Below are positions 8,121 through 18,200 of a stretch of 64,000 nt of DNA, piece after piece. The DNA is from a bacterium (lineage in GTDB: Bacteria; Cyanobacteriota; Vampirovibrionia; Gastranaerophilales; Gastranaerophilaceae): the NCBI GenBank assembly GCA_017396025.1, contig JAFQNF010000040.1, positions 1 to 64,000 on the forward strand, written 5' to 3'. The position numbers and the translations under genes were made by a program. Within the stretch, counting starts at the first letter, position 1, and each line of letters opens with the position of its first letter. The notes beneath the pieces were generated by a model. It was not told the origin of the DNA. It was given only the letters and a program-made list of their open reading frames with translations, and made no database searches.

Positions 8121-10961
8121 ATGGCAGAAACAACAGAAAAAAAGGACTATAAGGATAGTATAAACCTACCAAAAACAACTCTTGAAATGAGAGCTAATGC
8201 AGCACAAAAAGAACCTGCAACACAAAAATTCTGGGAAGATAACAAAATTTATGAAAAGAACTTAGCGCAAAGAGATAAAGCTAATAAATTTATTTTGCAC
8301 GATGGCCCTCCATATTTAAGTTCTGGCAAAATCCACATTGGTCACGCACTAAACAAAATTTTAAAAGATATTATTATTAAATATAAATCTCAAAAAGGTT
8401 ATTATGCACCTTACGTTCCAGGTTATGACGCTCACGGTCTACCTATTGAAAACGCAGTAGTTAAAACAATTAAAGGTGGAAGACAAGCGCTAACCCCTGG
8501 TGAATTAAGAAAAAAATGCCGTGAATTCGCTCTTGAAAACTTAAAGGGTCAAGAAGCTGACTTTAAACGTCTTGGCGTTTGGGGCAACTGGGCAGAACCT
8601 TATTTAACAATTGCTCCAAAATTTGAAGCTGAACAAATTAGAGTTTTTGGCGAAATGTTCAAAAAAGGCTATGTTCAAAAAGGTTTAAAACCTGTTTATT
8701 GGTGTGCATCTTGCGAAACAGCTTTGGCTGAAGCAGAAGTTGAATATGCAGACCACACTTCAACAAGTATTTATGTTCGCTTTAAGTTTGATTCTGAAGG
8801 TCAAAATAAAGTATATTCTTTAATCAATGAAAAATCTGAAAAAGATTTATATGTAGTTATCTGGACAACAACTCCTTGGACAATTCCATCAAACTTGGCT
8901 GTTTGTTTAAATGCAAGACTTGAATATACAGTATTTGAATACAACAACGATAGATATGTTGTTGCAACTGACCTATTAGGTTCATTCCTAAAAGATGTTT
9001 CTTTTGAAGAAGCTGACATTAAAGTTATTGGAACTTTAAAAGGTGGAGAAATGGAAAATCTAAATGTCTTCCACCCACTTTATAACAGAGCAAGTAAAAT
9101 AATCCTAGGCGACCACGTTACATTAGACGCTGGTACAGGATGTGTTCATACTGCTCCTGGTCACGGTTTAGAAGACTGGGAAGCTTGCCAAAAATATGGT
9201 ATTGAAACACTTTCACCATTAGATTCAAAAGGTGTATGGCAAAGAAGCGCTAACTTCCAAGATGAAGATTTAGAAGGCGTTCCATACTACAAAGGAAACG
9301 AAATCGTAATTGAAAAATTAGAAGCTAAAAAAGCTTTATTAGCTAAACAAGATATTTCTCACAGCTATCCACACTGCTGGAGATGTAAACACCCAGTTAT
9401 TTACAGAGCAACAGACCAATGGTTTGTTAAAGTTGATATGTTCAAAGAACAAACTTTAGAAGAAATCAAAAAGGTAAAATGGGTTCCAGCTGCTGGTGAA
9501 ACAAGAATTTCTAACATGGTAGAAAACCGCTCAGACTGGTGTATTTCTCGTCAAAGAGCTTGGGGTGTGCCAATCCCTGTATTCTACTGTGAAGATTGCG
9601 GCGAAGTTATTGTTAACGATGAAACAATCAACTTTGTAGCTGACTTATTTGAAAAAGAAAGTTCTGACGCTTGGGTTAACCATACAACTGAAGAACTTAT
9701 GCCTCAAGGCTATAAATGTCCAAAATGCAGTGGCGTTCATTTCAGAAAAGAATCAGATATTATGGATGTTTGGTTCGACTCTGGTGTTACTCATAGAGCT
9801 GTTGTTTACAAACGCGAAGAAGAACTTGGCGAACTTCCTGTTGAAATGTACCTAGAAGGTTCTGACCAACATAGAGGCTGGTTCCAATCTTCATTATTAA
9901 CTTCTGTAGCAACAACAGGTAAAGCTCCATATAAATCAGTATTAACTCACGGTTTCGTTCTTGATGGCGAAGGCAAAAAAATGAGCAAATCTGTTGGTAA
10001 CGTTGTTGTTCCACAAGAAATTATCAAAGTTTATGGTACTGACGTATTAAGACTTTGGGCAGCTTCAATTGATTATAGAAATGACGTTAAAATCGGCGAT
10101 ACAATCATTAAACAATTGGTTGAAATCTTTAAGAAAACAAGAAATACAGCAAGATTCTTACTTGGCAACTTATACGATTTTGATCCAAAAACAGACTACG
10201 TAAAATACGAAGACCTAAAAGCTATTGATAAATTTGCGCTTCATAAATTAAATACATTAATCGCAAATGTTACAGATGCATTCGAAGAATACGAATTCTA
10301 TCGTTACTTCCAATACTTACAAAACTTTGCAGCTGTAGATTTAAGCTCATTCTACTTGGATATCGTAAAAGACAGACTATACACAAGTGGCAAAAAATCA
10401 TTATCAAGACGTGCTTGTCAAACAGTTCTTTATGAAATTGCTCAAGCATTAACAAGAATTTTAGTTCCTGTAATGCCTCACCAAGCAGAAGATATCTGGA
10501 ACAATACTCCAGAAGCACAAAAAGATGGACTTGAAAGTATTCTTCTATCTAATTGGCCAGAATATAAACCAGAATGGAAAAATGAAGCATTAGAAGAAGA
10601 ATTTACTCAAATTCTTAAAGCTCGTGAAATCGCAACAAAAGCAATTGAACCATTAAGAGCTGATAAGAAAATTGGTAGTTCATTAGAAACTGCGGTTTAT
10701 ATTATTTCTGATAAAGCTGAGTTGTTGAAAAAATATGAAAAAGAATTATGCAATATCTTTATCACATCCCAAGCTTATGTTGTAACAGAAAAACCTGCTG
10801 ATGTTATGAACGAGTATTCTGAAGAAGGATACACAGTATACGTAACAAAAGCACAAGGTGAAAAATGTGAACGTTGTTGGAAATATAGACCATTAGGTTC
10901 TATTGAAGGCTATGAAACAATCTGTGAAGATTGCTACAACGCAATAACAAATAAAGATTAG
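8121..10961 (+). CDS. ileS: Isoleucyl-tRNA synthetase
   Basis: 946 residues; charges tRNA-Ile with isoleucine in the cytoplasm. Class I signatures are present: HIGH (GKIHIGHALNK) near residue 70 and KMSKS (GKKMSKSVGNVV) near 620. The CP1 editing region carries TTTPWTIPSNLAV and GTGCVHTAPGHG. The C-terminus has four cysteines (CERCW...CEDC) for zinc, as in bacterial-type IleRS. The length is normal for the family. I start at the ATG at 8121, which has AGGTGG 5-6 nt upstream; an in-frame GTG three codons earlier overlaps this site. It is monocistronic, with a terminator after it. Confidence 0.97.
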   Translation: MAETTEKKDYKDSINLPKTTLEMRANAAQKEPATQKFWEDNKIYEKNLAQRDKANKFILHDGPPYLSSGKIHIGHALNKILKDIIIKYKSQKGYYAPYVPGYDAHGLPIENAVVKTIKGGRQALTPGELRKKCREFALENLKGQEADFKRLGVWGNWAEPYLTIAPKFEAEQIRVFGEMFKKGYVQKGLKPVYWCASCETALAEAEVEYADHTSTSIYVRFKFDSEGQNKVYSLINEKSEKDLYVVIWTTTPWTIPSNLAVCLNARLEYTVFEYNNDRYVVATDLLGSFLKDVSFEEADIKVIGTLKGGEMENLNVFHPLYNRASKIILGDHVTLDAGTGCVHTAPGHGLEDWEACQKYGIETLSPLDSKGVWQRSANFQDEDLEGVPYYKGNEIVIEKLEAKKALLAKQDISHSYPHCWRCKHPVIYRATDQWFVKVDMFKEQTLEEIKKVKWVPAAGETRISNMVENRSDWCISRQRAWGVPIPVFYCEDCGEVIVNDETINFVADLFEKESSDAWVNHTTEELMPQGYKCPKCSGVHFRKESDIMDVWFDSGVTHRAVVYKREEELGELPVEMYLEGSDQHRGWFQSSLLTSVATTGKAPYKSVLTHGFVLDGEGKKMSKSVGNVVVPQEIIKVYGTDVLRLWAASIDYRNDVKIGDTIIKQLVEIFKKTRNTARFLLGNLYDFDPKTDYVKYEDLKAIDKFALHKLNTLIANVTDAFEEYEFYRYFQYLQNFAAVDLSSFYLDIVKDRLYTSGKKSLSRRACQTVLYEIAQALTRILVPVMPHQAEDIWNNTPEAQKDGLESILLSNWPEYKPEWKNEALEEEFTQILKAREIATKAIEPLRADKKIGSSLETAVYIISDKAELLKKYEKELCNIFITSQAYVVTEKPADVMNEYSEEGYTVYVTKAQGEKCERCWKYRPLGSIEGYETICEDCYNAITNKD

Positions 10962-10984
10962 TTATTTAAACAAAAAAGAAAAAT

Positions 10985-11010
10985 GCCACTCTTAAATGGG
11001 TGGCTTTTTT
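10985..11010 (+). terminator. Terminator of ileS
   Basis: A 7-bp stem GCCACTC/GGGTGGC (one G-T pair) with a TTAAAT loop is followed by six T. Confidence 0.8.
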
Positions 11011-11040
11011 GTTTTCTCTTTCTGATTTATCTCTCTCTAT

Positions 11041-11442
11041 TTATCTTGAATTCTTAAAAACATCAAATAATTTAGCAAGTGCATTATCTAAATTTGTTTG
11101 AAAATTACCTTTTTTAGAAGGTTTTACAGTTTCACGAACTAAATCATTTCCACTTTCAGCAGCTATTTGCATTGCTTCTGCCGCAAAATCATCTAGCTCT
11201 GTTTCATCTTTTTTATAATAAGTTGTAATTTCAACCACATCTGTATCTGGTGGAACTAGTTTAAATCCATCACCATTTGGAAAAAATTGTTTATTTATTG
11301 CCATTCTTTCAGTTAAATTCAAATTAGCAGCATCAACAGCCTGTTCTAAAGCAATTCTTAATTCTTTATTTTCAAGCGTAGCACTTCTATCTACTGGCTT
11401 TCTTATAAGACCAGATGGAGACTCAATTGGAACTACTTTCAT
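11041..11442 (-). CDS. Conserved-looking small protein of unknown function
   Basis: 133 residues, soluble and acidic, with no signal peptide or membrane segment and no family I recognise. The N-terminus (MKVVPIESPSGLIRKPVDRS) is followed by a helical stretch and a C-terminal Lys-rich helix. The start is set at the ATG at 11442 rather than the upstream GTG at 11451, because the weak ribosome site GGGTG lies 6 nt before this ATG. The upstream region contains a perfect inverted repeat around the -10 box. It is convergent with ileS and separate from the prepilin operon. Confidence 0.7.
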   Translation of the reverse strand: MKVVPIESPSGLIRKPVDRSATLENKELRIALEQAVDAANLNLTERMAINKQFFPNGDGFKLVPPDTDVVEITTYYKKDETELDDFAAEAMQIAAESGNDLVRETVKPSKKGNFQTNLDNALAKLFDVFKNSR

Positions 11443-11450
11443 ATAAAACA

Positions 11451-11486
11451 CCCGAATTCATAACACTTAATCATTATAAATTCGGG
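11451..11486 (-). promoter_or_regulatory. Inverted repeat around a TATAAT box
   Basis: CCCGAATT at the left and AATTCGGG at the right form 8-bp arms about 20 bp apart. The space between contains TATAAT on the minus strand, and the left arm overlaps the ribosome site of the 133-residue gene. It could be a repressor site or an mRNA hairpin hiding the start. Confidence 0.5.
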
Positions 11487-11531
11487 CATTAATTTTTTTG
11501 ATATTTTAACTTAAAGATTTTACAAATCTTT

Positions 11532-12713
11532 TTATAGATTATATCTAAATGCAGGTTTTATATTTCTTACCCGACATTCATCAAACGCCTGATCAGAAGA
11601 AGATGGCGGACAGTAATTAACAACTGTTGGACCCAACTTGGCACTATCACAATATTTTTCATATTCTGAGCTTCTACTACCTAAAGCCAAACAGTATGCC
11701 TGCCTGTATGAAAATATAATAGCTTCTGGATTATCTGTACGGAATGGATTTTTAACATTAACAACAGCAAAATCACATTGTCTTGTACCTGTAGGTTTTC
11801 CATCTTTATCTGTTAATTGTCTTTTACAATCAGTAGGTATTACATCTTCGCTTCTACCAGCTTTAGAAGTAAAATAATAACCTTTTACATTTGCCATTAT
11901 ATAGATAAGTTTTTTCAATTCATTTGGATTTGAAGCGGAAACCCTAAATGAAAAATTATCTGCTGCAACACCAATTGGAAATACTTCTCCATTATCCATT
12001 ATGACAAATTTAATAATATCCGGAACTTTTTTGTTATCAAATTCATCATTCATATTCATGTCTTCATATGGATCGAGTATATTTGGTCCCTTCGTACCAT
12101 TCAAATCAACCGCAAGAATTCTATATCCATAATTATCTGAAATGGTTTTTATAGATCCAGAACCTTCTTTGGCACTTTTTACCCTTTTTGATAAATAATA
12201 TCTTTTACCACTGTTAGTAATAAAAGTTGGTTCAGAATCAAACTCCTTACGTCTATCAATAATTTCTATTTCCTCTTCATCCTCATCTTCTTCATATGTA
12301 GAATTAACATGAGGTTTTAATGACAAATGATTTTCTAATTTTTGAACATCGAACATTGTATCAGCATGACAAAGAGGTAGCCCATCAGTTCTTTTTCTCT
12401 TTGCCACATTCGAAATAGCTGTAACATACTTACAGAAAGTTTCATCATCTGGTGTTATTACTACTTTTGAACCCTTTCTAACTGAAACATCTGAAATATA
12501 ATTATCATTTACATCTTTTGGGGTACTACCTGAATTACCACCAATAGCCTCACCGGCAATTGCTTTTATATTATCAAATTCAAAAAATGCTAATGAAGTA
12601 TATGATGCTTGCACTATTTTAATAGTTTGTATTGATGCAGCCATAATTACACCAATAACAACCATCGAAATTAAAACTTCTGCAAGTGTGAAACCTTTTT
12701 TTATTGTTTTCAT
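11532..12713 (-). CDS. Type IV prepilin-like / type II pseudopilin protein
   Basis: 393 residues. The N-terminus KKGFTLAEVLISMVVIGVIMAA is a class III signal: a prepilin peptidase site after Gly, Phe+1, Glu+5, then a hydrophobic helix. The remaining ~350 residues form a large periplasmic or extracellular domain, with an acidic stretch (EEDEDEEEIEII) and eight or more cysteines, including CKRQ, RQCDF and YCPPSSSDQAFDEC. That is far longer than a major pilin, so a minor pseudopilin or surface protein is more likely. It overlaps the upstream DUF3326 gene by 4 bp (ATGA), so the two are translated together. No pilus motor genes are nearby. Confidence 0.85.
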   Translation of the reverse strand: MKTIKKGFTLAEVLISMVVIGVIMAASIQTIKIVQASYTSLAFFEFDNIKAIAGEAIGGNSGSTPKDVNDNYISDVSVRKGSKVVITPDDETFCKYVTAISNVAKRKRTDGLPLCHADTMFDVQKLENHLSLKPHVNSTYEEDEDEEEIEIIDRRKEFDSEPTFITNSGKRYYLSKRVKSAKEGSGSIKTISDNYGYRILAVDLNGTKGPNILDPYEDMNMNDEFDNKKVPDIIKFVIMDNGEVFPIGVAADNFSFRVSASNPNELKKLIYIMANVKGYYFTSKAGRSEDVIPTDCKRQLTDKDGKPTGTRQCDFAVVNVKNPFRTDNPEAIIFSYRQAYCLALGSRSSEYEKYCDSAKLGPTVVNYCPPSSSDQAFDECRVRNIKPAFRYNL

Positions 12714-13705
12714 TTATCTTTCCTTAAGTATTGATAACAATCTTCGTATGTATCTAGTTCAATTATATCACTTTTGTTCAATATATCTTTTGAAATTTTA
12801 AGAACTGATGAATTTTCTTTTACTGCAATAACCTTTATATTTTTTTCTAATGCGTCAACAACAATTGAAGAACCTAGTGAATTATATGGCATTACTAAAG
12901 CTTTTAAGTCTTTTATATTTATATACTGTTCCACTTTTTTAGTTGAAAATAACGGTGCATTTTTAAGTGCTATAAGCAAACAAGGTAAAAAAGTCGGTGT
13001 TATGTACTCTGCAGCAGCTTTTGCATCAACCAAATCCTTTGTTATTGTAATATTTTCAAAAGCCGGAGCATGCACAACTGGGACTTGAAGTTCCCTTGTT
13101 AGATAATGAGATATAACAGCTTCAACCCCACCAACTATATCAACATCATCTCCATCTTTGTAGTTATCCTCTGGTGGCTCATCAAACTTACAAACAACAG
13201 CAATAACATCTACACCTTTTTCAAGAAGTTTTTTGCCAGCTTTAAGCAATGTTTCATTGTTAATTACACTACCAGATGAAATACCACTTGATGTATTAAA
13301 AAATTTAACTTCACAAGGTTTATCCGTTATTTCATAGCATTCAATACCAATTCCATAGACAGTTTTTACAGCATTGATTGTATTCAAATGAACATTCAAA
13401 ATTCCTTGAGAAATTCCCCTATCAAAAATAACCCCAATCTTATTTTGCTTAGCTGGGATTAAATTTATATTTCCTTTAACAAACTGTGTCAAAGTCCAAC
13501 CTTCTGTATAAAGCATATTATCTGTTATGCCAGAAAAACAAGCAGCATTAACCACATTAGGATTCACTATCACATTAAAATCTTTAGTAAATAATCTAGC
13601 ATATTGAGACGCATCACCAGCATATCCGCCAATTGATGCTCCAATTCCTGTTGGCACAACAAAAGCTATTAGTGGCTTATTTTTATCATAATTCAACATA
13701 TTCAT
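12710..13705 (-). CDS. DUF3326-family protein
   Basis: 331 residues. The N-terminal region VVPTGIGASIGGYAGDA and the following NPNVVNAACFSG match the DUF3326 family, which is typical of Cyanobacteria and their relatives and has no established function. The alternation of hydrophobic strands with Gly-rich turns suggests a Rossmann-like alpha/beta fold. It overlaps the upstream UPF0173 gene by 20 bp and the downstream prepilin gene by 4 bp, making a three-gene operon. The start codon could also be the second ATG two codons later. Confidence 0.8.
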   Translation of the reverse strand: MNMLNYDKNKPLIAFVVPTGIGASIGGYAGDASQYARLFTKDFNVIVNPNVVNAACFSGITDNMLYTEGWTLTQFVKGNINLIPAKQNKIGVIFDRGISQGILNVHLNTINAVKTVYGIGIECYEITDKPCEVKFFNTSSGISSGSVINNETLLKAGKKLLEKGVDVIAVVCKFDEPPEDNYKDGDDVDIVGGVEAVISHYLTRELQVPVVHAPAFENITITKDLVDAKAAAEYITPTFLPCLLIALKNAPLFSTKKVEQYINIKDLKALVMPYNSLGSSIVVDALEKNIKVIAVKENSSVLKISKDILNKSDIIELDTYEDCYQYLRKDK

Positions 13706-14363
13706 TTGCCTTTAATGGTAAGCATTTTTGTCCTTGTGCTTCCAATAAATCCACAAATTTTCTTACATCAACTTTTATTGCAGGGAATGTATCATAATGC
13801 ATTGGGATAACTTCCATTGCATAAAGCATTTTCGCTGCAACCGCAGCTTCATCAATACCCATAGTGTAATATCCACCGATAGGAAGCAGCGCATAATATG
13901 GATTGTACATTTCCCCAATTAACGAAAAATCTGGTATTAAAGAGGTATCTCCTGCGTGATATATTGTTGTTCCATCAATATCGAATAAGAAACCAACAGC
14001 AGCACCGCCATATGCCAAATCAGTATTAGAACTAGAGTGGCAAGCATTTACAACTCTTACAGTTCCCCAACCAAATTTTAAATGAGCTCCTGGATTTATT
14101 CCAATTGCTTTTGCACCTTTGTCAATGCAGTAATTTGCAAGTTCGAACGAAGCCACAATTGGAGCACCAGTGTGTTTTGAAATCGCAATCGCATCTCCCA
14201 AATGGTCAAGATGTGCATGTGTTACAAAAATATGAGAAATTCTTTTTTTCTTATAATCAAAATTTGCCTGCGGGTTTCCAGTTATAAATGGGTCAATTAA
14301 AATTCCGTCCCAGTCTTTTTCAATAAAAAAAGCACTATGTCCGATATAAGTTAATTTTCTCAT
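13686..14363 (-). CDS. UPF0173 metal-dependent hydrolase (metallo-beta-lactamase fold)
   Basis: 225 residues. HAHLDHLGD near residue 50 is the HxHxDH metal site. HSSSNTD and the late HAGDTSL and MHYDTFPA supply the other expected ligands. The length and order match the UPF0173/UlaG-like family, in which the substrate is usually unknown. It is the first gene of the operon with DUF3326 and the prepilin-like gene. The ribosome site GGGGG lies 6 nt before the ATG. Confidence 0.9.
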   Translation of the reverse strand: MRKLTYIGHSAFFIEKDWDGILIDPFITGNPQANFDYKKKRISHIFVTHAHLDHLGDAIAISKHTGAPIVASFELANYCIDKGAKAIGINPGAHLKFGWGTVRVVNACHSSSNTDLAYGGAAVGFLFDIDGTTIYHAGDTSLIPDFSLIGEMYNPYYALLPIGGYYTMGIDEAAVAAKMLYAMEVIPMHYDTFPAIKVDVRKFVDLLEAQGQKCLPLKANEYVEL

Positions 14364-14438
14364 ACTTTTCCCCCTTTTATCTTCTAAAATTGTATCAAAT
14401 TTGCGTGATAAAAGGAATACATTAAACAGTGTGCATAT

Positions 14439-14819
14439 CTAACAACATAGAAATCGTTTCAATTTATTGATTATTGCTTTTATTCCTTTACCAGCAGGAA
14501 TTAATGCTTCTGCGTGGTACGGAAGATACGAGTTTATAATATTAGATGGCAATTCTTCACCTTTTTGAAGCGTAAAAGCTATAAATTCAATATATTCATC
14601 TTGTTCCTGCCTGTACATTGCATCCTTTATTCTTAAGTCCTCATCAGCTTCAAGATGACAAAGTGCGTGCCAAGCAGCAATGATGCTCTTGTCTTGGCAA
14701 TCTTTTGGAAAGTTTGCCAAAGCATCACGAACAACAACTCGCTTCGTTAAAACAGCGATAAATAAATTCGCAACTTCTTTTCTTTTTGCAGAGTAGTCTA
14801 CACTGTCACGTTTGGACAT
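14439..14819 (-). CDS. Unknown small protein co-transcribed with a BlaI-type repressor
   Basis: 126 residues, helical, with no signal peptide. Features are an acidic centre (HLEADEDLRIKDAMYRQEQDEYIEF) and a basic C-terminal tail ending in KRFLCC. I do not recognise a family. It overlaps the BlaI-type gene upstream by 22 bp, so the two are translationally coupled and may act together. It is not a BlaR1-type sensor, because it has no membrane segments or HExxH motif. Confidence 0.7.
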   Translation of the reverse strand: MSKRDSVDYSAKRKEVANLFIAVLTKRVVVRDALANFPKDCQDKSIIAAWHALCHLEADEDLRIKDAMYRQEQDEYIEFIAFTLQKGEELPSNIINSYLPYHAEALIPAGKGIKAIINKLKRFLCC

Positions 14820-15148
14820 TGTTTTTCTAATGCTCGCATTAAAGAACGAATATCATTATTAAAGAACTGGTTTGCCAACTTATTAATAGCAGTTGCAGCC
14901 ATTGCTTCTCTAGATTCTACAGATTTATAACAGAATTTTTTTCCGCTTTTTTGTCGTTTTAACAAGTTTTTATCTACAAGTCTATCCATTACTGTTTTTA
15001 CAGTAGTATAGGCCCTAATATTACCAGTATTATTAATTTCAGATAGAACTTCGCTTACAGAGATGCTTTTACTGCTTATGCCGTTTTCTTCCATGCTCCA
15101 AACAGCATTTAAGATTTCACTTTCAAGTGTTCCGTGTGTAAACGCCAT
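14798..15148 (-). CDS. BlaI/MecI/CopY-family transcriptional repressor
   Basis: 116 residues. The layout is that of the family: LESEILNAVW at the N-terminus, a winged helix with TTVKTVMDRLVDKNLLKRQKSGK, then a C-terminal dimerisation helix. Members repress beta-lactamase, copper or other operons and are often released by proteolysis. No BlaR1/MecR1 sensor is adjacent; the only partner is the overlapping 126-residue gene. The ribosome site AAGGAAGG lies before the ATG. An inverted repeat next to the -10 box suggests autorepression. Confidence 0.85.
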   Translation of the reverse strand: MAFTHGTLESEILNAVWSMEENGISSKSISVSEVLSEINNTGNIRAYTTVKTVMDRLVDKNLLKRQKSGKKFCYKSVESREAMAATAINKLANQFFNNDIRSLMRALEKQCPNVTV

Positions 15149-15190
15149 GAATCCTTCCTTTAATATTCAATTTTTATATAAAAAATAAAT

Positions 15191-15219
15191 TAGTAAACAA
15201 ATTAATTACTACCATTATA
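15191..15219 (-). promoter_or_regulatory. Promoter and likely operator of the BlaI-type gene
   Basis: TATAAT on the minus strand (15214-15219) is followed directly downstream by the inverted repeat TAGTAA (15191-15196) / TTACTA (15206-15211) with a 9-bp centre. This is a plausible repressor site covering the transcription start. No good -35 box is seen. Confidence 0.5.
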
Positions 15220-15277
15220 GCATTTATTTTGTTAAAAATCACTCTTGTGTAAAATATTATTAATACAAATTTTCAAA

Positions 15278-18200
15278 TTATTCAACAATAATTTTTTCCA
15301 TAAGCCTGCATTGCTTTACAGGTTTACGTTTTTTAGTTTCTTTAGCACTAGAGAAAAATAATTGTAATTTTGCCCTTGTTATTCCCACATAAAGAAGCCT
15401 TAGCGTTTCATCAATTATTTCTTTTTTTATAATATCAGGTGTTTTTATTTGTTTTTCTTCAATTAACGCCTTAATCGTTTGGACAAAATGACCACCGTTT
15501 TTTATTTTAACATTGTCTTTTTCTAGTGGATAAATTTCTTCATTCATTTGAGGAATAAAAACATAATCAAACTCATCACCTTTTGATTTATGCATAGTCA
15601 TAATATTGATACTATTTTCCTGTTGAAAGACTTCATCCTCAAAAAACTTATATGCACTCAATGGTCGTGAAGAAGCATATTCTAGTTGTTTTATCACTTC
15701 ATCATAACTAGAATTTTTGGTATTTAATTTTTTTATAAAATTAGAAACCAAATATGTATTAGCTTTATCTACGGAAGTTGTCGAATAGTATAAACCCACT
15801 TTTAAAGCAATATCATCTATACTTGCTGTTGATTGATTTAACCAATAGTCAATATCCCAATACAATTGTAATAGGCTTTCAGAAAATATATTATCTGGAT
15901 TTAAATCAATAAATGGTTCTTTTAATTTTTCGATAAAATCACTATCTTCTGAATTATTAGCTAAATTCAAAATAAATTTATTATTTAAAGGCATTTGAAT
16001 GACCTTTAAAACAGCTAAAATTTTTTGAAAAATCTTTTTTTGTGCCAAGCAGTCTGTTCTTATTGCCGTTTTAATTCCATTAGATAAAAAGAATTCATTA
16101 TATTCATTAACATAAGCATTTAGTCTTAAAAGTATAGCAATAGAAGATTTTGGACTATTTTTTTGAATTTCTCGAATTTTATTTAATATAAAAACTTTTT
16201 CTTCTTTTTCATTATCTACATATGTAAAACTTGGTTTTTCGCTGTTGTTTGGATTTTTTCCTGTTCCAACCATTTTAATTTCATAAAAAGCACTTTTATA
16301 TGGCTCATTATTTGCACATTCTTTAACCAGCTTGTTAGCTAGTGAAAAAATTGGCTCAGAACATCTTTGAGATGAATTCATTTCAACTTTTTTACTTTCA
16401 TCTAAATAACTTCTAAAACCCTGAGTATCACTATTTGTAAAAGTCGTTGTAATTGCTTGATTTATATCCCCACATCGAACAAGATTTTTATGTTTTCCAC
16501 TTAGCAGATTAATAAGTTTTTGTTGTATTTCACTTGAATCTTGAGCTTCATCTTCAATTATATATTCACACAAATTTTGATAATACTTTAAAACATCTTT
16601 ATTATCTTTTAAAATTTTTACGGCATAATAAAGCATATCATCATAATCTATTAAATTATTTTGCTTAAGCATATTATTGTATTCTCTGTAAAAACTAAAA
16701 AAGTCCTGAATTTCTCTATGTTTTGAATACAATTTTTCTACCCCAGATAATTTAACAATAGATAAACATCTTAAGTAATTATCAAATTTTTCTTCATCTA
16801 TTAGTATGCTTTTTATAATTTTTTCTTTTTGCGTATCATCACAAATCTCGAAATTTGAATCCAGTCCAACTTTTGTATAATTTGCATTTTCTTTTATTAT
16901 TCTTAAAGCAAGACCATGTATTGTAGAAATATTTGGGACATCAATATTATCAGGAAGAGCAGCTTGTATACGTTCTTTGAAATTTTTTGCAGCAGATTCC
17001 ATATACGTCAATACAAAGATATTTTCTGGTTTTGTTCCATCCTGTATTAATTGAGTTATCAATGCAAGCAAAATTGTTGTTTTACCAGCGCCAGGAACTG
17101 CCATAATCCCCATTTTTCCACGCTTATAATCTAAAACTGGTTTTTGGTCCAACCTTGGAACTATTTTAAAAATCGTTTTTTTATTTTCATCTTTTACAGT
17201 TTCAATATAATCAGATAATCCACCATAATTTTCATTACCAACATTATCGTACAGACTTGAATAAAACTTGATTTCCTTTTGCGAAAGCAACATTAATTTT
17301 CTAACTATACGTGCAGTTTTATCTCTTGATAATTCAACATTGTCTTCAAGATTATATTCGTCTTTATTCCAGTCCCTATTGAACACCCACGCATTATAAA
17401 GGGTTCCAGTATCTTCTTTTAACCACTCATTATTTGAAACATCAAGCCACAACTGATATTTTGTTGAAATTGAATAATCTATAATTTTTTGCGGAGTACC
17501 AACTATAATTGAATTTTGTTTTATAGCAATTGTTTCAGCTGGATTTTCACTTATTACACTGTTTTCTATCTGAATAATAAATTGTTCTGCAACATTATCA
17601 ATTTTACTTGAAAACGCAGTCTCAAAACCAATAGCTTCTTTTAAAAGAAAATCATATTTTTTTATATCAAAATTTGATAAATTTACACGAATAACATTAT
17701 CAAAAATAATTTTTATTTGTTCGGAAATGCCATATTTTCGTGTTTGAAGAGACTTAATTATATTAACAAGTTTTGTATACTTATCATTTTTAATATCACA
17801 TTCAAAAATATTTCCATTTTTCACAACTTTATAGCATTTTTTAAAAGGAATATTTAAAAGATTAATTAATACATTTTTAATTTCATAATCTTTAATTCCA
17901 ATATTATTCACTATCTTCAAAATAATTAAAATATGTTTGATAAAATTTATATCTGCTAATTTTTCATTTCCAGAAATTATTTGAAAATTAATATCTGTAT
18001 CCAATAATGATTGTTTAAAAATATCATCAACAACTGGTGTAATAATTGCAATTTCATTTTCTTTTACACCAGAATTCAAAAGATTTTTTGTTTCACTAAT
18101 TATATTTTCAATCATATCAAGTCTCCTTACAGAAGAATGAGACTTAATTAAATCAAATTTTGTTTTAGTTCCTTGTTTTAAATTCGCATAAAAAGTTTTA

